Origin: Ligilactobacillus aviarius
GTDB lineage: Bacteria > Bacillota > Bacilli > Lactobacillales > Lactobacillaceae
Assembly: GCF_001654615.1 (NCBI RefSeq)
Contig: NZ_LWUD01000051.1
Location: 124,001 to 188,000, forward strand
DNA length: 64,000 nt
Reading direction: 5' to 3'
This document shows, in pieces, positions 20,219 to 27,833 of the stretch; the stretch's first letter is position 1; every line of letters begins with the position of its first letter. A program made the translations under genes and the position numbers. A model generated the notes under the pieces. The model was given only the letters and a program-made list of their open reading frames with translations, ran no database searches and was not told the DNA's origin.

Positions 20219-21307
20219 TTACTTTCCCTCCTTTTCACATTCATCAATTTTTGCTTGAATTGATTTTGGAATTTCTGAGTAGCTTAATTTATAGAAATCA
20301 CTAACTTTTTGTTGGGGTGCATTTTCAGCCTTTTCCATTGCGGCATCGATTTCCTTATTGACCGCTTCTTCCCAATTCTTTTCCATGTCTTCATTCCATA
20401 AGCCTTTGTGATCCAAGTATGTTCTGAACCGAATCAACGGATCTTTCTTCCGCCATTCCTCTTCTTCGTCAGCTGTCCGGTAACGTTTTGGATCATCACC
20501 TGATAATGTGTGCGGGCCATACCGGTAAGTTAACGTTTCAATTAAAACCGGACCATTTCCGGCAACTGCCCATTCACGAGCTGCCTTGGCAACCGTGTAA
20601 ACAGCTAATGCATCCATCCCATCGACTTGAATTCCAGGGATTCCGACTGCAACTCCCTTTTGGGCCAATGTTTGAGCTGCGGTTTGTTTCCGCCGCGGAA
20701 CTGAGATTGCATAACCGTTATTTTGAACAAAGAATAATGCTGGAACCTTAAATTCACCCGCAAAGTTGATTCCTTCATAGAAGTCACCTTCAGAAGTTCC
20801 GCCATCACCAGTGTATGTATATGCAACGGTTGGTGATTTCTTCTTCTTTAAGCCCAATGCAACGCCAGCTGTTTGAACGGTTGCAGATGCGACAACGATT
20901 TGCGGCGTCGTTGCCTGGACGTCATCTGGAATTTGACCGCCCATGTAGTGTCCGATTGACCATAAGAATGCACGGTCTAATGGAAATCCATGTTGAATTA
21001 ACTGTGGAATATCCCGATAAGCTGGTAAAAGGAAATCTTCCTTTTCCATTGCGTAACTTGATCCCATTTCACTGGCTTCTTCACCTGCTGTTGGAGCATA
21101 GAATCCTAAACGTCCTTGACGGTTTAATTTCGTTGACCGTTCATTTAAAATCCGTTCCCATAACATTTTTTTAAACAGATCAACTAATTGATCGTCAGTT
21201 AGATCTGGAAATAGATCCTGATTTACAATTTCACCTTTTTCATTCATTACTTGAATTGGTTTCATATTCGGTTGATTCATATAATTATTAAAATCAATTT
21301 TCGTCAT
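20219..21307 (-). CDS. pdhA: Pyruvate dehydrogenase E1 alpha subunit
   Basis: A 362-residue E1 alpha subunit that decarboxylates pyruvate with TPP. The TPP signature is visible ([23 protein letters not shown]), followed by [20 protein letters not shown] and the [16 protein letters not shown] phosphorylation-loop region. The start ATG at 21307 follows AAGGAGGGG. It is first gene of pdhABCD with a well-spaced promoter. Confidence 0.97.
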   Translation of the reverse strand: MTKIDFNNYMNQPNMKPIQVMNEKGEIVNQDLFPDLTDDQLVDLFKKMLWERILNERSTKLNRQGRLGFYAPTAGEEASEMGSSYAMEKEDFLLPAYRDIPQLIQHGFPLDRAFLWSIGHYMGGQIPDDVQATTPQIVVASATVQTAGVALGLKKKKSPTVAYTYTGDGGTSEGDFYEGINFAGEFKVPALFFVQNNGYAISVPRRKQTAAQTLAQKGVAVGIPGIQVDGMDALAVYTVAKAAREWAVAGNGPVLIETLTYRYGPHTLSGDDPKRYRTADEEEEWRKKDPLIRFRTYLDHKGLWNEDMEKNWEEAVNKEIDAAMEKAENAPQQKVSDFYKLSYSEIPKSIQAKIDECEKEGK

Positions 21308-21356
21308 CAATGTCCCCTCCTTCTGAGACTGCTTCGATATATCGCTTACATTCTTT

Positions 21357-21385
21357 ATTCTACTTAATTTGTCATTGATTGTTAA
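21357..21385 (-). promoter_or_regulatory. Promoter of pdhABCD
   Basis: TTAACA (21380-21385) and TAGAAT (21357-21362) on the minus strand with 17-bp spacing, about 50 nt before pdhA. Confidence 0.65.
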
Positions 21386-21708
21386 TTGATATGGTATGCG
21401 GGACTTTGCTTATGATTTGACTACTCCGGAAGTTTTTAATGATAAATTAATTTGGAAAGGATTTCATTCGTACTAATATTATTCTTTTATCATTTTTAGA
21501 AAAAAGCATCATAAATTATATTAGAATAATTTAGTACTTTAATATTCAATTCTAGATATGTACAAAATGGGTACAACATAGATACAAGATTTGAGGAACT
21601 AATTAAGCCCCTCTTTTTGTTTATAAAAAAAACCTACCTAAACCTACTTCAGCATCAAATGATGGCACAAAAAGTAAGGTTGAAACAAAATAATTAATTA
21701 GAGATTAA
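21386..21708. other. Gene-free AT-rich stretch upstream of pdhA
   Basis: No open frame of note on either strand. It holds three TTGTAC-like units spaced about one helical turn apart (21560-21586), a weak plus-strand hairpin with T-run near 21592-21620, and two close copies of AACCTAC near 21634-21648. It may be regulatory DNA for pdh or a decayed integration site. Confidence 0.4.
21560..21586. repeat. Three phased TTGTAC-like direct repeats
   Basis: GTACAA occurs at 21560-21565 and 21571-21576, and ATACAA at 21581-21586, that is every 10-11 bp on one face of the helix. Such arrays occur as recombinase arm sites and as regulator sites. Confidence 0.45.
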
Positions 21709-21749
21709 AAGAGGTTGTGGCCTATGTTATGCCACAACCTCTTCATTTT
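21709..21749. terminator. Strong bidirectional hairpin
   Basis: A perfect 13-bp stem (AAGAGGTTGTGGC against GCCACAACCTCTT) with a 9-nt loop; T-rich tails on both strands. No gene ends directly at it, so it insulates the region or terminates a small transcript. Confidence 0.75.
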
Positions 21750-21769
21750 TAATTTATTCAATTTGGTAA

Positions 21770-21956
21770 TAAAAAAATAAGACTTTCCCCAAAGCCTTAT
21801 CCCTAACGAAAACTAATTTTTAACACTTAGTCCTTTTCTCTCTAACACTTACAAGCTTATATTACTCCGAGGCAGAAAAAGCGGACTAAAGTTTCCTCAA
21901 TCATGGATTTTAATTCCTGAATGAAAATAAATATTGTGTACAATTCATATTTGAAT
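21770..21956 (-). ncRNA. Candidate structured small RNA with its own terminator
   Basis: Between the rplS terminator and 21800 the minus strand can fold: TTAGTCC (21883-21889) pairs with GGACTAA (21827-21833), extended by TTTTTCT against AGAGAAAA, with GGAAAC/GTTTTC outside. A 10-bp terminator hairpin (ATAAGGCTTT/AAAGTCTTAT, loop GGGG, seven T, at 21770-21800) ends it. Only a 15-codon open frame lies inside. No strong promoter is visible, so it could also be a read-through 3' product of rplS. Not matched to a known family by eye. Confidence 0.4.
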
Positions 21957-21986
21957 AATAAAAAAACAGCTGTGCCGTAACACAAC
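21957..21986 (-). terminator. Terminator after rplS
   Basis: A 9-bp stem (ACGGTTGTG against CACAGCTGT) with loop TTACGG runs into a T-rich tail, beginning 12 nt after the rplS stop. Confidence 0.85.
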
Positions 21987-21996
21987 CGTTCTCTTA

Positions 21997-22353
21997 TTAT
22001 TTACGACGACGTTCTGGAATACGTGCAGCCTTACCTTGACGATCACGTAAGTAGTACAACTTAGCACGACGAACGCGTCCTTGACGTACAACTTCAATCT
22101 TTTCAACCCGAGGTGTGTGAACTGGGAAAGTCCGTTCAACCCCTACACCGTTACTGATCTTACGAACAGTGTAAGTTTCTGAAACGCCTTCGCCGCGACG
22201 TTTGATAACAACACCTTCAAAGATTTGAATACGTTCACGCTTACCTTCAACGATCCGTGCGTGAACCCGTACTGTATCCCCAGCACGGAAATCTGGAATA
22301 TCATCACGTAATTGTGATTCAGTGATCTTCTTGATCAATGGATTTACTGACAT
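21997..22353 (-). CDS. rplS: Ribosomal protein L19
   Basis: A 118-residue 50S protein at the 30S-50S interface. It shows the standard L19 pattern: [31 protein letters not shown], and the basic C-terminus [19 protein letters not shown]. The start MSVNPL is set by GAAAGGAAG; the upstream in-frame ATG lies inside the leader. It has its own promoter and leader after trmD. Confidence 0.98.
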   Translation of the reverse strand: MSVNPLIKKITESQLRDDIPDFRAGDTVRVHARIVEGKRERIQIFEGVVIKRRGEGVSETYTVRKISNGVGVERTFPVHTPRVEKIEVVRQGRVRRAKLYYLRDRQGKAARIPERRRK

Positions 22354-22421
22354 GTTTTTCTTCCTTTCCCCGATATTCATGTCCAGTTGCAGCGGAATAC
22401 CGTTAATATGGCAACTAAGCC
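22354..22421 (-). promoter_or_regulatory. Possible L19 leader RNA
   Basis: The 68-nt leader can form TGGC/GCCA and GTTGC/GCAAC helices around a conserved-looking ATTAACGGTATTCCGC, just before the rplS ribosome site. Firmicutes carry an autoregulatory L19 leader at this place; assignment here is by position and fold, not by alignment. Confidence 0.5.
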
Positions 22422-22428
22422 AAATAAA

Positions 22429-22458
22429 ATATTATCATATCTGCTATTAGTTTGTAAA
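22429..22458 (-). promoter_or_regulatory. Promoter of rplS
   Basis: TTTACA (22453-22458) and TAATAT (22429-22434) on the minus strand, 18 bp apart, with an extended TG before the -10. The -35 lies within 2 nt of the trmD stop. Confidence 0.6.
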
Positions 22459-22459
22459 G

Positions 22460-23191
22460 CTATTTTTGAGTTTTAAATTCTCGCAACCATTTCCGATCTT
22501 GATCCGTCAACGGAAAATCTTCAAGCAGATCCGGCCGCCGTTCGAATGTCCGCCGCAATGATTCTTTCCGGCGCCATTCAGCAATCTTTTGGTGATTACC
22601 GCTCGTTAAAACTTCAGGAACCTTCATTCCGCGAAAATCAGCGGGCCGCGTATATTGCGGATATTCAAGCAATCCGGTTGAAAATGAATCACCAACCGCT
22701 GACTCATCATTTCCAAGAACGTTTGGTAATAACCGCACCGTTGCATCAATGATGACCATCGTTGCTAATTCGCCCCCGGTCAACACATAATCTCCCAGTG
22801 AGATTTCATCCGTTACCCGGGTCCGAATTCGTTCGTCATAGCCTTCATAGTGACCGCAAATAAAGGTCAAATGCTTTTCTTGGGCCAACTCTTCCGCCAC
22901 TTTTTGATTGAATTGCCGTCCAGCCGGATCAAGCAAAATCACTTTCCCCGGTTCCGGATGTTTTTCCTGAACCGCATCAAGCGCATCAAAAATCGGTTGG
23001 GCCTGCAATAGCATTCCAGCACCGCCACCATACGGCGTATCATCCACGTGGTGCTGCTTATTGGTCGTGTAATCCCGAAAATCCGTGACATCAATGTTTA
23101 AAATTCCATTTTCCTGAGCTTTACCGATCATTGAGGAATTCATCGGGCCATCGAACATTTCGGGAAAAAGGCTTAAAATATCAATTTGCAT
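22460..23191 (-). CDS. trmD: tRNA (guanine37-N1)-methyltransferase
   Basis: A 243-residue SPOUT-family enzyme that methylates G37 of tRNAs reading CNN codons and prevents frameshifting. The N-terminal knot domain starts [16 protein letters not shown]; the AdoMet-binding trefoil knot is HYEGYDERI then [13 protein letters not shown]. Its start overlaps the rimM stop by one base. Confidence 0.98.
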   Translation of the reverse strand: MQIDILSLFPEMFDGPMNSSMIGKAQENGILNIDVTDFRDYTTNKQHHVDDTPYGGGAGMLLQAQPIFDALDAVQEKHPEPGKVILLDPAGRQFNQKVAEELAQEKHLTFICGHYEGYDERIRTRVTDEISLGDYVLTGGELATMVIIDATVRLLPNVLGNDESAVGDSFSTGLLEYPQYTRPADFRGMKVPEVLTSGNHQKIAEWRRKESLRRTFERRPDLLEDFPLTDQDRKWLREFKTQK

Positions 23192-23703
23192 TAGTCATCC
23201 AACCCATCTAACATATCAATAATCACTTGCTGGTTTTCAATCTGAACGTCCCTTACAACGTCCTTAATTGCTGGAATCAGCAAATCTTTCTTGCCTGCGC
23301 GTTGAATTACCCAGACATCATTGGCACCCGATTCCATAATTTCCTTGATCTTGCCGATCGAATTTCCGTCCAAATCAACAACGTTTAATCCCACAATCTG
23401 ATGGTAATAGTATTCACCATCTGCCAAATCATCTTGCTGATCTTCAGCAATTTTTAAATCCGCCTGCTTTAACGGTTCAACCAAATTAATGTCTTCCATT
23501 CCTTCAAAGCTTAACAAATCAAATTGTTTGTGCTTGCGGTGACTTTTAACCGTTAATGCGACCGGATCCTTTCCTTTTTGAAAAGCATAAACCGTTGCTC
23601 CCGGTGCAAACCGTTTTTCAGGAAAGTCCGTAATTGCCTGAACGCGAACTTCGCCTTTAATTCCATGAGTATTAACAATTTTTCCAATTTGGTAATAATT
23701 CAT
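23191..23703 (-). CDS. rimM: 16S rRNA processing protein RimM
   Basis: A 170-residue 30S maturation factor acting on the 3' head domain with S19. It has the N-terminal RimM fold ([19 protein letters not shown]) and the PRC-barrel C-terminal half ([22 protein letters not shown]). It overlaps trmD by one base. Confidence 0.97.
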   Translation of the reverse strand: MNYYQIGKIVNTHGIKGEVRVQAITDFPEKRFAPGATVYAFQKGKDPVALTVKSHRKHKQFDLLSFEGMEDINLVEPLKQADLKIAEDQQDDLADGEYYYHQIVGLNVVDLDGNSIGKIKEIMESGANDVWVIQRAGKKDLLIPAIKDVVRDVQIENQQVIIDMLDGLDD

Positions 23704-23719
23704 GCTTATCCCTTTCTAA

Positions 23720-23759
23720 TAAAAAAACCTCCACAAAACATCTCTGCTTTATTGGAGGT
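23720..23759 (-). terminator. Terminator between khpA and rimM
   Basis: ACCTCC pairs with GGAGGT around a large, partly paired loop, followed by seven T on the minus strand. It may attenuate rather than fully stop transcription into rimM-trmD. Confidence 0.65.
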
Positions 23760-23770
23760 CCGTTAAATAA

Positions 23771-24016
23771 TCAGTCAATAACGTTCAATTTAATCCGGCG
23801 ATCATCGTCAATGCGAATTCCATAGATCAATGACCGAATTGCTTGAACGACCGTTCCATTTTTTCCAATAACCCGGCCGACGTCCTGGGAAGCAACCTTC
23901 AAATTAAAGTTCACAAACTGATCATCATTTGCCACTTCAATTGAAACTTCATCAGGCGTCGTAACCAACGCTTTGACAATCGTTAATAACAATTGCTTAA
24001 CCGTTTCCTTTGTCAT
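23771..24016 (-). CDS. khpA: KH-domain RNA-binding protein KhpA
   Basis: An 81-residue single KH domain protein (YlqC-like) with the GKNG loop (RVIGKNGTVVQAIRSLI). It pairs with KhpB/EloR and affects cell elongation through RNA binding in related cocci and lactobacilli. It sits between rpsP and rimM as in nearly all Firmicutes. Confidence 0.96.
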   Translation of the reverse strand: MTKETVKQLLLTIVKALVTTPDEVSIEVANDDQFVNFNLKVASQDVGRVIGKNGTVVQAIRSLIYGIRIDDDRRIKLNVID

Positions 24017-24031
24017 TGAACTTTACCCTGC

Positions 24032-24307
24032 TTATTTCTTTGAGTATTTTGCTTCGTGGAACTTCTTCATTACGCCTTGACGTGAAAGAATGTTACGAAC
24101 TGTGTCTGATGGTTGAGCACCATTGTTTAACCACTTCATAATTTCTTCTTCCTTAAGGGTAACTGTTTCTGGGTTTGTTAATGGGTTGTATGTTCCAACA
24201 TTGGCGATGAAACGACCATCACGTGGTGAACGTGAATCAGCAACAACGATCCGGTAGAATGGACGCTTCTTTGAACCCATACGCTTTAAACGAATTTTTA
24301 CTGACAT
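24032..24307 (-). CDS. rpsP: Ribosomal protein S16
   Basis: A 91-residue 30S protein with the standard N-terminus [20 protein letters not shown] and [26 protein letters not shown] lies before the start. It has its own promoter in the ffh-rpsP gap. Confidence 0.98.
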   Translation of the reverse strand: MSVKIRLKRMGSKKRPFYRIVVADSRSPRDGRFIANVGTYNPLTNPETVTLKEEEIMKWLNNGAQPSDTVRNILSRQGVMKKFHEAKYSKK

Positions 24308-24340
24308 GTTTGCACCTCCTATTAATTTATCAACATTAAT

Positions 24341-24369
24341 AATATACCAAGTTTTGAATTAGCTGTAAA
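24341..24369 (-). promoter_or_regulatory. Promoter of rpsP-khpA
   Basis: TTTACA (24364-24369) and TATATT (24341-24346) on the minus strand with exact 17-bp spacing and TGG before the -10. Confidence 0.7.
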
Positions 24370-24397
24370 GGAAAATTTCTTGACAGTTAATATTTTT

Positions 24398-25837
24398 TTA
24401 CCGTTTCCGTCTTCTCCGGGCTTTTTGAAGCTTCCGAAGCTTTTTCTTCTTATTCTTCCGCACCATCTTCGACATTGACATCTTCGCTAATTTACCGCTC
24501 ATGCCGTTGCCAAAGAGGCCTTCCATACCAGAAAAGTCTCCGTTTGAAACCTTCCCCATCATGTCGCGCATTTGCTTAAACTGCTTGATCATCCGGTTAA
24601 CGTCTTGAATCTTAACCCCGCATCCGGCTGAGATCCGGCGCCGCCGACTCGGATTCAAAATATCTGGATTTTCCCGTTCTTCCGGCGTCATTGAGTAAAC
24701 AATTGCCTTTGTCCGTTCAATATCTCGCGGATCAACCTGCACGTTCTTCAATGCTGGGTTATTTGCCATCCCTGGAATCATCTTGATCAAATCTTCCATC
24801 GGGCCCATCTTTTGAACTTGAGCTAATTGTTCAAGAAAATCGTTAAAGTCAAACGAGTTGGCCTTCATTTTTTCTTGAAGTTCAACGGCTTTTTGTTCAT
24901 CGTAATCTTGTTGCGCCTTTTCAATTAAGGTCAGCATGTCCCCCATGCCAAGAATCCGGGAAGCCATCCGATCTGGGTAGAAAACATCTAAGTCCGTTAA
25001 CTTTTCGCCTTGCCCAATAAACTTGATCGGCTTGCCAGTAACGGCACGAATTGAAAGGGCAGCCCCACCACGGGTATCCCCATCTAACTTCGTCAAAACA
25101 ACCCCGGTCACATCAAGTTGATCGTTAAAGCCTTTTGCAACTTCAACGGCGTTTTGACCAGTCATGGCATCAACGGTCAAAAGAATTTCATCTGGGTGAG
25201 TAAGTTCCTTGATTTGAGCTAATTCATCCATTAACTTTTCATCGATCTGCAACCGGCCGGCCGTATCGATCAAAACGTAATCGTTCTTTTGTTCTTGCGC
25301 CTTAGCCATCCCTTGGCGAACAATTTCAACCGGATCAACGTCCGTTCCCATTTCAAAGACCGGAACGTCGATTTGTTCACCTAAGATTTTTAACTGATCA
25401 ACCGCAGCGGGACGGTAAACGTCGGCTGCAATCATTAATGGACGGGCTTTTTGTTCATTTTTTAACTTTAAGGCTAATTTCCCGGCCGTTGTCGTTTTCC
25501 CGGCCCCTTGAAGCCCAACCATCATAATGACGGTTGGAATCTTCGCTGATTTGTTTAATGGGACTTCCTTTTCACCCATCACCTTAACTAATTCTTCGTT
25601 AACGATCTTAACGATTTGTTGTGCCGGTGTTAAACTTTCAAGCACTTCCGCTCCGACTGCCCGTTCGCGGACTGTCTTGATAAAGTCCTTTACAACCCCG
25701 TAGTTTACGTCGGCTTCCAGCAATGCCAGCCGAATCTCACGCATTGATTCCTTAACATCATTTTCCGTGATTTTTCCTTTGCGTTGTAAACTATGAATTG
25801 CATTTTGAATTCTTTCTGTTAACCCTTCAAAGGCCAT
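24398..25837 (-). CDS. ffh: Signal recognition particle GTPase Ffh
   Basis: The 479-residue SRP54 protein that binds signal sequences of nascent membrane proteins together with the 4.5S/6S-like SRP RNA. It has the N domain (first 85 residues), the G domain with GLQGAGKTTTAGKLA, DTAGRLQID and TKLDGDTRGG, and the Met-rich M domain with the RNA-binding RRRRISAGCG. It ends in a very basic tail (KKKKLRKLQKARRRRKR). It follows ylxM by 14 nt. Confidence 0.98.
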   Translation of the reverse strand: MAFEGLTERIQNAIHSLQRKGKITENDVKESMREIRLALLEADVNYGVVKDFIKTVRERAVGAEVLESLTPAQQIVKIVNEELVKVMGEKEVPLNKSAKIPTVIMMVGLQGAGKTTTAGKLALKLKNEQKARPLMIAADVYRPAAVDQLKILGEQIDVPVFEMGTDVDPVEIVRQGMAKAQEQKNDYVLIDTAGRLQIDEKLMDELAQIKELTHPDEILLTVDAMTGQNAVEVAKGFNDQLDVTGVVLTKLDGDTRGGAALSIRAVTGKPIKFIGQGEKLTDLDVFYPDRMASRILGMGDMLTLIEKAQQDYDEQKAVELQEKMKANSFDFNDFLEQLAQVQKMGPMEDLIKMIPGMANNPALKNVQVDPRDIERTKAIVYSMTPEERENPDILNPSRRRRISAGCGVKIQDVNRMIKQFKQMRDMMGKVSNGDFSGMEGLFGNGMSGKLAKMSMSKMVRKNKKKKLRKLQKARRRRKR

Positions 25838-25851
25838 TTGATTTCACCAAC

Positions 25852-26190
25852 CTATTCTTCAATACTTTCCAATTTTTCTGCAAGTTCAAGTAACCGCTCA
25901 TCGTGCGGATAACGTTGCTGAATGTAATCGATCAACGCATCTAAATGAGCCGCATTTTTCAGAAAATCAGCATACAAATGCAACTTTGATTCGTATTCTT
26001 CAAGGATTTTCTCTGTCCGTTTTATATTATCATAAACTGCCTGCCGCGACACATTATAATTTTCCGCAATCTCGCCAAGCGAAAAATCATCCCGGTAATA
26101 CTGGGCCAAATATTCCATCTGTTTTTTGGTCAACAGCGGCTCATAAAATTCGAATAACGCATTGATTCGATTTGTTTTTGCAATTTCCAT
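25852..26190 (-). CDS. ylxM: YlxM family helix-turn-helix protein
   Basis: A 112-residue protein with a sigma-70 region 4-like helix-turn-helix ([27 protein letters not shown]). In streptococci and mycoplasmas YlxM binds the SRP complex and stimulates Ffh/FtsY GTPase activity. It lies between ftsY and ffh, the classical arrangement. Confidence 0.95.
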   Translation of the reverse strand: MEIAKTNRINALFEFYEPLLTKKQMEYLAQYYRDDFSLGEIAENYNVSRQAVYDNIKRTEKILEEYESKLHLYADFLKNAAHLDALIDYIQQRYPHDERLLELAEKLESIEE

Positions 26191-26200
26191 TTAAATCACC

Positions 26201-27817
26201 CTAGTCTTCGCGGGGAGTAATCAATCCCTTAAATAATCCGTATGCAAAGTCTTCGGTATTAAAGTCGCGCAAATCATCAACCTGTTCACCAAGGCCGACA
26301 AGCTTAACTGGAATGTGCAGTTCGTTCCGGATCGCCAACACGATTCCGCCGCGAGCCGTTCCATCCAGCTTGGTCAAAATAATTCCCGTTACATTGGTTG
26401 CATCCTTAAACTGTTTAGCTTGGGACAATGCGTTTTGACCAGTTGTTGCATCAAGTGCCAGTAAAACTTCATGCGGGGCCTCTGGAATTTCACGGGTAAT
26501 TACCCGTTGAATCTTTTCAAGCTCATTCATCAAGTTGACCTTGTTTTGCAACCGGCCAGCCGTATCAACAAGCAAAATATCGTAATTTTCCTTCTTCGCT
26601 TTGGTAACCGCATCATAAACAACCGAAGCCGGATCGCTCTTTTCAGGTTTCTTGACGATCGTCACGCCAACGCGTTGAGCCCATTCATCTAATTGTTGGA
26701 TCGCACCGGCCCGGAATGTATCCCCGGCGGCAACCATGACCTTCTTCCCTTCGTCCTTATACCGTTTAGCAAGTTTTCCAATCGTGGTTGTCTTTCCAAC
26801 GCCGTTAACCCCCACAAAGAGGAAGACGGTTGGGCCTTCTTCAGCAAAATGCAACGCTTCATCCTGATCTTTACCGGCCTCTTCATATAAGTCAACCAGT
26901 TTTTCAACGATGACTTCTGAAACTTCAGCCTTACTCTTCGCATTTTGGAATTTAACTTCATCCCGCAACTCGTCACTGATCTTCATCGCAGCTTCAAAGC
27001 CAACATCAGATTCGATCAGCATTTCTTCAAGGTCATCGAAGAAATCTTCATCAACGTGACGGAAGTTAGCCAGCAATGCATTAATCCGGCCCTTGAATCC
27101 TGTCCGGGTCTTCTTCAAACCATGCGTGTACCGTCTGGTTTCCGATTCCGTTTGGGCTTGCTTTTCGACCTGTTCCGCTTGACCTTCATGTTCAGCAACA
27201 TCTTCAGCCGCTTCGGTTTCTTCTTCGGCCGCCTTTTCAGCTGTTTCCGCCGGTGATTCTTCACCCGTGGTTGCGGCTGGTTGCTCAACGGAATCCTCTT
27301 CTTCAGTTGCCTGGTTCGCATTTTGCGTTGTTATTTCCCAATCATCGTCAGCTGATTCCGATTTTGTTTCTGTTTCTGTTTTAGAATCGGCTGCTGGTTG
27401 CGCTTTGTCAAGTTCATTGGCTTGAACTACCTCAGATTCTTCCGTGGCGGAATCGGCCGGTGATTGCTTGGCAATAACTGGTTGGTCCTTTTCTTCAGCA
27501 ATAACTTCAGTTGACGAATCTTCATCAGCTGATGCTTTTTCAACTGGTTCAGCAATTACATCATCTGAAGTTGACTGAGTTTCAGCAGATGCCTGATCCT
27601 TTTCACCTGCTTCCGATAATTGATCTTCAGTTTCAGGTTGAGCCTCATTTTCAGTTTCATTCGTTGAAGATGATTCTTCGGTTTGTTCTGCTTGAGGCTT
27701 TTTGTCTTCATCTTCGGCTTGATCAGTTGAATTTTCAACCTTTTCATCTTGTTTGACTTTTTCATCATCATCGCTGGTAAAGCCAAACGCCTTCTTTAAC
27801 TTATCAAATAATCCCAT
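26201..27817 (-). CDS. ftsY: SRP receptor FtsY with long acidic N-terminus
   Basis: A 538-residue SRP receptor GTPase. Residues 1-18 form a short amphipathic membrane-targeting stretch (MGLFDKLKKAFGF). Residues about 20-225 are a low-complexity acidic A-domain rich in Glu, Gln, Ala, Thr and Ser. The conserved NG domain follows: GVNGVGKTTTIGKLAKRYK, DTAGRLQNKVNLM and TKLDGTARGG. Compared with B. subtilis FtsY (about 330 residues) the extra length lies entirely in the A-domain, which varies among lactobacilli. Confidence 0.97.
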   Translation of the reverse strand: MGLFDKLKKAFGFTSDDDEKVKQDEKVENSTDQAEDEDKKPQAEQTEESSSTNETENEAQPETEDQLSEAGEKDQASAETQSTSDDVIAEPVEKASADEDSSTEVIAEEKDQPVIAKQSPADSATEESEVVQANELDKAQPAADSKTETETKSESADDDWEITTQNANQATEEEDSVEQPAATTGEESPAETAEKAAEEETEAAEDVAEHEGQAEQVEKQAQTESETRRYTHGLKKTRTGFKGRINALLANFRHVDEDFFDDLEEMLIESDVGFEAAMKISDELRDEVKFQNAKSKAEVSEVIVEKLVDLYEEAGKDQDEALHFAEEGPTVFLFVGVNGVGKTTTIGKLAKRYKDEGKKVMVAAGDTFRAGAIQQLDEWAQRVGVTIVKKPEKSDPASVVYDAVTKAKKENYDILLVDTAGRLQNKVNLMNELEKIQRVITREIPEAPHEVLLALDATTGQNALSQAKQFKDATNVTGIILTKLDGTARGGIVLAIRNELHIPVKLVGLGEQVDDLRDFNTEDFAYGLFKGLITPRED

Positions 27818-27833
27818 TCAGTCTCAATCCTTT

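Noticed and set aside
21838-21890. 15-codon open frame and GAGGAAA motif recalling RNase P RNA
   Set aside because: The peptide has a poor ribosome site, and the motif lacks the surrounding conserved RNase P sequence, so neither was called.
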